From Excoecaria cochinchinensis (taxonomy: Eukaryota > Streptophyta > Magnoliopsida > Malpighiales > Euphorbiaceae), in NCBI GenBank assembly GCA_947683425.1, contig CANTUQ010000050.1, positions 12,888,501 to 12,952,500 on the forward strand: a DNA stretch of 64,000 nucleotides. The letters run 5' to 3'. Position 1 is the first letter of the stretch. Each line of letters starts with the position of its first letter. Below the pieces are notes generated by a model. That model was not told the origin of the DNA. It did no database searches and worked only from the letters and a program-made list of their open reading frames with translations. Shown here piece after piece: positions 57,709 to 64,000 of this stretch. Made by a program: the position numbers and the translations under genes.

Positions 57709-59973
57709 AAGAATATACAACTAGCAACAAAATCTGAAATTCACAAAAGTCAATCTCTCAACTGACTGAAGAGAAAAACATATAAAACCCTCAAAACACA
57801 GAATAAGAAACATATTAACAGTAGTCATCTTAAGCATAAACTTGGGAATTCTGCTAATTCAACTAATGATTAAGAATAGTTAGCTGACTAGGATTATTGT
57901 AGATTATGGTATCAGTCAACAGCTAATGGTGTCACCAACAGAGGTTGATGATAGATAAAAAAAAAACTAAAAAAGTAAAATAAAAAAAAAAGGTTCAACT
58001 TCCCAATCTGATTTGTAAACAGTTGGTCCACTTAACCAGTCATATCCCATCTTGTCCAGTTGGAATAACCTTACTTGGCTTAAATCAGCCAAGTGGTACT
58101 AGCAGCTCTTGTGGAGGATCAAGAAAACCAACATCAAGTGGCATATAACTCTCCAACCAAAGGCTGGTGCAGTAGCTCCATCCTTCCTTGATCGACTAAA
58201 CTGAGCTCATCTAGAAACTCTTTAACTTGAGATTGGTCCCACCATTTAATGCTCCTAGAAATTATCAAGTCCATTTGAGAACATAATGGTTTGACATCAT
58301 ACAAGTCAGGACCTCTTAAATTGAAGAAAATGTTCAATCTTTCATGATCAAAACAACAAAGCTCAAATTAAGAGGGTAGATTTAATGGACAAAGTCACCT
58401 TTTAGTTCTCACAAGATGCACATATCAGCCAATCCTGCTAGGTTGTTGAACTGGCCTACCCTTTCAAACTTTTAGCATTTTACAGTGAGCATTCTGTCTA
58501 TTGACAAACATAGACATTTCAAATCATCCCATTTCAGCTAAAGGTCCTCAAACCTCAGACCTCCAAATTTTCACATTACATATAGCCAGGTCATACTTGG
58601 AAGCTCCTAAGGTCCTCAAGAAAGAACCTGTGGAAGGCACATCACAAGCATCCATGCTGTTCTCCAGCTAGTAAGCATCTAAGCATTCCATAACTTACTC
58701 CTAGCATCAATCATGGGCAGGCATATAGTTAGACCAACTACCAAGAAACCCTCTCACACCAATGTTAAGAGAATAGCATTACACTATGACTTATAAGTAC
58801 TGTGAGCTCTCTCAACGTTATGTAATTCTTAAACTTTAACTCCTAATCTTTTCCTAAATCTTAGGCTGTCTAACTTAAGCATTGGAGGATTCCAGCATAG
58901 AAACCTTTGACAGCCTCTAATCCTATACAAGTTATTGCCCAGCTCCATAGCCTATATAAGTAGGCACCCCTTTTCCAAAGGAGCTAGGACTTTTTGTATC
59001 ACCAACTGATGTTTATGGGAACAATATGAAAGTGTATTTTCTTCTACTGGTCACACCAGAATAAATAAATGGATAAAAACAGCTCCTCTCTGCATAAGGC
59101 TTAAAAAAGTCACTCAAAGTTGCCATCTATTTAAAGCAAATTCTATTATTTACAGATATCAAATTGCAAAATGAACACCAAAAATAATTCTGTGTTGAAA
59201 GATGAAGATGAATCAAAGATCACCACCATCAACTACTGGATGTGCTGTCACGCTCCAATCCAAGCCTTTATAAAGCCTAATTATGCATTTCAAACCAAAT
59301 GAAGCTTTACTGGTATTTTTATCACAACAAAGCATAAACAATTAGCCCAAATAAACGATCGCACCTCCTTGGTTCTCTAAGAGATTTGCTAGTTTTTGAG
59401 AGGAGTTTCCCAAGGGCGAGATAGGTCTAGCTGGTCAAGAGATGTTGAACCAGTAGCTGGTTAGGAGAGGTTGAACCACCCTCCAGAATGACCTTGATGT
59501 GGCCAATCAGGGGAGGCAATTATTGGCATCCTATTATAGGTCAGTCCCCTTGATTCTACATGAGACCCACCAGTTTCAGAGTGGTCAATTGAGGTTATCC
59601 CAACCTAATACGGCAGGATCTAACTGATCAATTAAGCCTATTGTCTACACTTGTACAGATATCAATGACCGGTCACCAATTATCAAGTTTAAATTGTTCA
59701 CAGAAAAAACACATCTAAGTTCAGCTCAAGCAAATTTCATTTTTCAACCACAGCTTGAAAGTTATACTCTTTACTACACAAACTCCATTATTATAAGGTT
59801 CTGCATTACATTTCTTGGAAATCAACATGTCCTATATTATGTTGGAAATTATCAAAATCATTGTTCTAATTTGAGCTCAAGCAAAAGCTCTTAAACTCTT
59901 ACTACAATGATATGTTGGTTGCTGCGCATCAATGCAACTTTCAGTATCATACTTTCCCACAGGAGTAATATGA
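57709..59973. other. Unassigned intergenic region, somewhat GC-richer
   Basis: A 67-codon minus frame at 58134-58337 (RGPDLYDVKPLCSQMDL...) looks less random than its surroundings but matches nothing I know. CCTATATAAGTAGGCACCCC at about 58952 looks like a TATA region and could belong to an old LTR. AGCTGGT...GTTGAACCA is repeated near 59430-59475. No gene is called. Confidence 0.4.
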
Positions 59974-59978
59974 GGCAC

Positions 59979-60352
59979 TGTTATGGTCCTAGGCTTTGAG
60001 GTTATTAAGGCAATATTTTAGTTATAGTAATATTATTTTAGTTATAATAGGATTTATTATCAATTAGTGATTTATTACCTATTTTAATATTTTCGAATTA
60101 GAACGAATCCACAGTTTCCTAGTTAGAATATAATTCTTATTTTGTTAGATATTCCTAATCTTGTAACCTCTATTAAAGGAGGCAAATTTAATCAATAAAA
60201 CTAAGTCAGAATTTTCCAGTCCAAGAGATAGGCTACTCTCTCTAATGAGTTCCAAGGTTCTTGCTCCCTTTAATGAGCTCAAAGGTACAAGCTCCCTCTA
60301 ACGAGCTTGATTACTTGCCTGGTGTTCCGATCCACAACTTGGGACCACAACA
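59979..60352 (+). repeat. Left LTR of the short element
   Basis: TGTTATGG...CACAACA. It contains CAATAAAACTAAG, a likely polyadenylation context, and GGTGTTCCGATCCACAAC near the 3' end. Confidence 0.88.
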
Positions 60353-60373
60353 ATTGGGGTATCAAAGCCAAAC

Positions 60374-61147
60374 ATGATGGGCGATGAGATCAGATCACTC
60401 TTGCAAGAGAAACATGTGGTTATGGAGTCAGCATTGGAAGCTAGGCTTTCTGAGGTTGAAAGTCATTTGGGCAACCAACTTAACCGATTTAAGCAATTTT
60501 CCTCAGTTTCTGGAACAGGTGCAAGTGACTATTTCCACTTTGAACAAATCAGCAATTGGAGAAGGGAAAACTAGTGCCAACAGCAGCAACACCTCATTGC
60601 TCGCCCAAGCACCGACTTCGTCGACCCAAGGAGTGGGCACAACACATCAGTCGCACAGTGGGGACTTCCACGAGCAGGCAGCGTAGTTTCCAAATGTACC
60701 AAGTTAGATTGTCCAACTTCTGACAGCTCAATTAGCAACATCTATGGCAACCAAAATTACAGAATTGAGGAGAGGCAAAAACTGCCTATACATAGTGGAG
60801 TGATGACTCAATATCTGAAGCTTGACTTTACGACCTTGAAGATGTCCAAGGATTCGTTGGCCACAAACTTTGCTGTCAAATGGCCACAGAATTTGAGTAT
60901 AATACAAGATGCTAAAATTCCACCTCAATCATCAATCACCCTACAAAAGAAATTGACCTCTGACAGACCTCAAGGTCACTTGATACAAGAACTAATGGAG
61001 TTGAGCAGCAAGCTGGACCGTTTATTGGATGGAGTTCATGATTTATTTCAAAAGCCTTCATGGTTGCCACCTATTCGAAATTGTACCCATCACTTGAGGA
61101 TAAGCACTTTTCAAGGAGGGGAGAAATATTGTGGTTCTAGGGTTTGA
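60374..61147 (+). pseudogene. Gag/pre-RT remnant in the short LTR element
   Basis: It opens with MMGDEIRSLLQEK and a Gag-like coiled segment (ALEARLSEVESHLGNQLN). After a frame change comes YLKLDF, the start of the usual gypsy capsid motif (LKLDFPRFDG in relatives). Then it jumps to HDLFQKPSWLPPIR, resembling the segment just before gypsy RT. Protease, RT, RNase H and integrase are missing. The frames are broken. Confidence 0.6.
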
Positions 61148-61500
61148 GTTTATTAAGGCAATATTTTAGTTATATTTAATATTTATTTTTAGCAGTATTA
61201 TTTTAGTTATAAAAGGATTTATTATCAAATAGTGATTCACTACCTATTTTAATATTTTCCAATTTCCTAGTTAGAATATAATTTTTATTTTGTTAGATAT
61301 TCGTAATCTTGTAACCTCTATTTAAAGAGGCAAATTTAATCAATAAAACTAAGTCAGAATTTTCCAGTACAGGAGATAGGCTACTCTCTCTAACAAGTTC
61401 CAAGGTTCTGCTCCCTTTAACAAGCTCAAAGGTACAAGCTCCTTTTGACGAGTTTGATTAATTGCCCGGTGTTCCGATCCACAACTTGGGACCACCAACA
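61130..61500 (+). repeat. Right LTR of the short element
   Basis: TGTGGTTC...CCAACA. It shares most of its length with the left LTR but carries an insertion near its start and several substitutions, so it is older than the copia insertions. Confidence 0.88.
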
Positions 61501-61505
61501 GGCAC

Positions 61506-61808
61506 GTAATAATTTATGGTAGATGCGACACATGAGAAAAAAAAACAAGTACCATTGCATAGAAAGCCTAATTTATGCAAACAAATATAACTAGACATTG
61601 TAATTTTACAGATATAAACAGATCCACAAATAAAATCATAATAAGAAACCCCAATCCATAAGCATGCAATTGCAAGGTTTCACCAAGTTGAAGTGAAGAA
61701 TTTTGTAAAGAATATGTGCAGATAACACCACCTGGAGGAAGATAGTGGATCAATGATGGCCAGCAGCTTTATGTGACTGCAGCCTTGATGTAACCTTTAT
61801 TCCCCAAT
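61506..61808 (-). other. 3' flank of VPS20
   Basis: Probably the VPS20 3' UTR and downstream DNA up to the short LTR element. No other gene seen. Confidence 0.5.
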
Positions 61809-64000
61809 CATGCAGGCAATGGTTCCTCCATAACTGCATTGCAAAAATTATTAGGGTATTCAGGTGGTTCAAAATTTTAAAATTAATATGAGAGTGGGTG
61901 AAAGAGATAGACCTTTTCTCTTCATGGAAGCTTCAGTTGATGCAATTTCAGCATCTGCAACAGCATCAGGTGCAACTGGAGATTTGGTTGGCACATCAGG
62001 AAGATCCAGGCTGTCCTCAGGTTCCTTAGATGGCATAGTAGTAGGTACAGTGGGCATATCTTCAACGGTGATCTGAAAAACAAAAGTTTGTGTTTCAGAT
62101 AAGACAACAAGTACATTCTCAACCATTAGGCCAGTCATCTCCCTAATAACAACAAGAAATTTCAAATATAAATAAACATAACTTTAGAAGAAAGAGTGAA
62201 TGACAGTGCACACAATCAGATCAAAAGAAACCAAATACTCATAGCTTCTTGTGTATAATTTATAGATAAACCTACAGGGGATCGAGTTATGGTCATGGGA
62301 AGCAATAAAGTCGTTAAACAGTTTGAGTACCTGAACCTTAAGGCATGTTTCAAACCAAACAAATAAGTTTTGCGCTTGTTCAATAACAGTGTGTAAAGTT
62401 GGCAAACCAAAACGAAGCAAAGAATTGGTAGATATAAAATAACAGAATACAAACGTAATGCTTTAAAAATACTGAAGAGAATTTATCAGCAATTCGGATC
62501 ATATTGGAGAGCTTGATAGAACTGAAACCCTAGATGCGATGGTAGCTGGAAGATTCTATCTCCAAACAAATTGAGGAAAAAAAAATATAATGTTCATTAA
62601 GGGGGAGAGCAGAGCATCGAATAGCCCTTAAGGTTTCTCCAACTAGTTAGGCAAAACTTAACTATTCATATTCCTAGTTTTTCTTTCTTTTGGCTCTCAA
62701 AATACTAGCAGAACAAAGATGTCCTATATCATCTAGTGCCTATCCCACCATGTTAGACAGAGGCAGAATTGTGCTTAATCCACTGCATTATTATAGAACA
62801 ATAGGCTCCATATCCTCCATACAAGAACAAGATAATAGGGCTGACAGAGGATAAATAAATGATCCAACTTTCACTATCAACCACTGTACTCAGTAGAGCC
62901 TTAAAAAAATGCATTTGGCAATCTATAGATTACTAAATAAAGCAAATGAAAATGAAGTGATTATATTATAGGCAATTTGTTCTAAATAAAAAGTATTTGT
63001 ACCTGAGATTCCAAGTTCTCAAATTCTGCTAAGACCTCTTCTTCATCTTCTGCTGATAATTTCTCCCCCAAGATGGCATTAATTTCCTTCAAATCACAAA
63101 TTTAGATCTTTCATAAAAAAAAATTAAAATAAATTGAAAAAAAACACACACACACACACAGAGAAAGAAGAAAACTTGGAGCAAGAACCCAAAGATACAG
63201 AGTCAGGTTTATCATAAGCATGCCATAGCTATTAAAGAGATTAATAGTTGTAGAAAGGTTTGATTATGATAGGATTTCTATGGCACACATCCAATTATCC
63301 AATACTTGAGTTCTATACTTCAGACAAAACAAGCAGCTCAGCATTCTCTAAGATACAATGAATTCATCTTTTCACAAATAGAAGGAGAGAACATATCATG
63401 GGTAAAAATAAAAAATAAATAAATAAAAAAAAAAAGAATTGATCTTAGCAGTCTACAGTTAAAATAGGCTTGTTCTAAAGGTAAAACAGGCTCCTTAGCC
63501 AATAGTAAAACTAGTTCCTCAACATAAGAAATATGTTTACCACTCCATCACCATTTCAGTTCCAAAATCAATTTGGGAATCAGTCAAAACATGCATCAAA
63601 TATACAAAATGAATTGCATTTATTAGAACTATCAAATTTAATATTCTTTTCCCAATTAGGCTTTCAAATCAGGTTGACCTGCATAAAATTGTGTGTGGAC
63701 CACAATTAACAAGAGCAACCACATAAATACAAAGAGAGAGAGAGAGAGAAAGAGAGAAGGTTCCTGATACTGATAGAGTGAAGAATTGAACATTTTGGGA
63801 GTATATTGAAAAATGCACACATGTACTTGTCCTTAAGAATCTATTTGCACATGTACCTATATATACAAGTAACACTGATTATGACCTGTACGATCAAAGC
63901 AATGAATACTATTTTAGGTGTCTAAAAAAGACAAACAGAAAATCATAATTCAAAAACCTTCAATTAGAGAGAAAAAGATAATTAACATCAAACTCACGTC
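61809..64000 (-). CDS. VPS20: VPS20/CHMP6-like ESCRT-III subunit, last exons (gene continues past the window)
   Basis: Coding pieces are 64000-63998 (final codon of an exon, GAC before a GTGAGT donor), 63086-63003, 62072-61913 and 61834-61809. They give a 90-residue C-terminus: D, EINAILGEKLSAEDEEEVLAE, FENLESQ, ITVEDMPTVPTT, DSLDLPDVPTK, KRKVMEEPLPA. All introns are GT/AG and phases agree. This is the C-terminal regulatory and MIM-containing part of plant VPS20. VPS20 nucleates ESCRT-III filaments on endosomes so that multivesicular bodies can form. The N-terminal helices and myristoylation site lie beyond base 64000. A GA microsatellite (63733-63757) and a CA run (about 63146-63161) lie in the intron. 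Nothing abnormal is seen in the coding part. Confidence 0.88.
63733..63757. repeat. (GA)n microsatellite in VPS20 intron
   Basis: GAGAGAGAGAGAGAG with one AAAG interruption. Confidence 0.8.

Larger units (their letters stand above)
59979..61500 (+). mobile_element. Short non-autonomous LTR retrotransposon (gypsy-derived)
   Basis: 1522 bp. LTRs are 59979-60352 (374 bp) and 61130-61500 (371 bp), with target duplication GGCAC at 59974-59978 and 61501-61505. The primer-site-like GGTATCAAAGCC (60358-60369) follows the left LTR by five bases. A purine tract AAGGAGGGGAGAAATAT ends at about 61129. The internal region is only 777 bp and keeps decayed gag and pre-RT pieces, so it depended on a helper. 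It lies about 300 bp 3' of the VPS20 stop codon. Confidence 0.9.

Noticed and set aside
63669..63875. Frame rich in SLSLSLSL within the VPS20 intron
   Set aside because: Translation of the GA/CT microsatellite.

Overview
The window is plant nuclear DNA, most likely from a dicot. It is AT-rich, its genes have GT/AG introns, and it carries Ty1/copia and Ty3/gypsy retrotransposons, a Mutator-like element (MULE), Stowaway-like MITEs and an Au/SB-type SINE. The host genes recognised are plant types: a JAZ repressor, an LRR receptor-like protein, a VPS20-type ESCRT-III subunit and an aldose 1-epimerase exon. I cannot name the species from sequence alone.

Left half (1-36.5 kb): a receptor-like-protein (RLP) locus on the minus strand, broken up by nested transposons. 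A Ty3/gypsy element (1-3627, running off the left edge) sits in the first exon of one RLP copy. Copia-1 (4954-10873, target duplication AGTTC) sits inside an aldose 1-epimerase terminal exon. Copia-2 (12479-17731, AACAC) sits beside a duplicated RLP 3' end. The main RLP body (17998-20452) has an in-frame stop and has lost its 5' exons where a MULE (20708-35555) begins. The MULE has 115-bp terminal inverted repeats with no mismatch that I could find. It encodes a mudrA-type transposase and, converging on it, a small two-exon GRF zinc-finger/membrane protein gene. Its right inverted repeat was then split by Copia-3 (25856-35444, TTTAT), a Sirevirus-like copia with an extra ORF after pol.

Middle (36.5-48 kb): fragments and MITEs, then a seven-exon JAZ gene of the TIFY6B/JAZ3 type (41993-46653, minus). 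It has TIFY and Jas motifs, a SINE in intron 6, two G-boxes about 1.0-1.1 kb upstream and an anomalous exon-3 splice acceptor. A decayed piece of JAZ exon 3 lies at about 37.9 kb.

Right (48-64 kb): AT-rich DNA with Stowaway-like elements, a 326-bp tandem array, a LINE relic and small tandem repeats. Next comes a 1.5-kb non-autonomous LTR element (59979-61500, GGCAC), and then the last exons of a VPS20/CHMP6 gene (61809-64000, minus) that continues past the window.

The JAZ and VPS20 genes are the only host genes that look functional. LTR comparison by eye orders the insertions as Copia-1 oldest (about 2.5 percent divergence), then Copia-2 (about 0.8 percent) and Copia-3 (about 0.6 percent).
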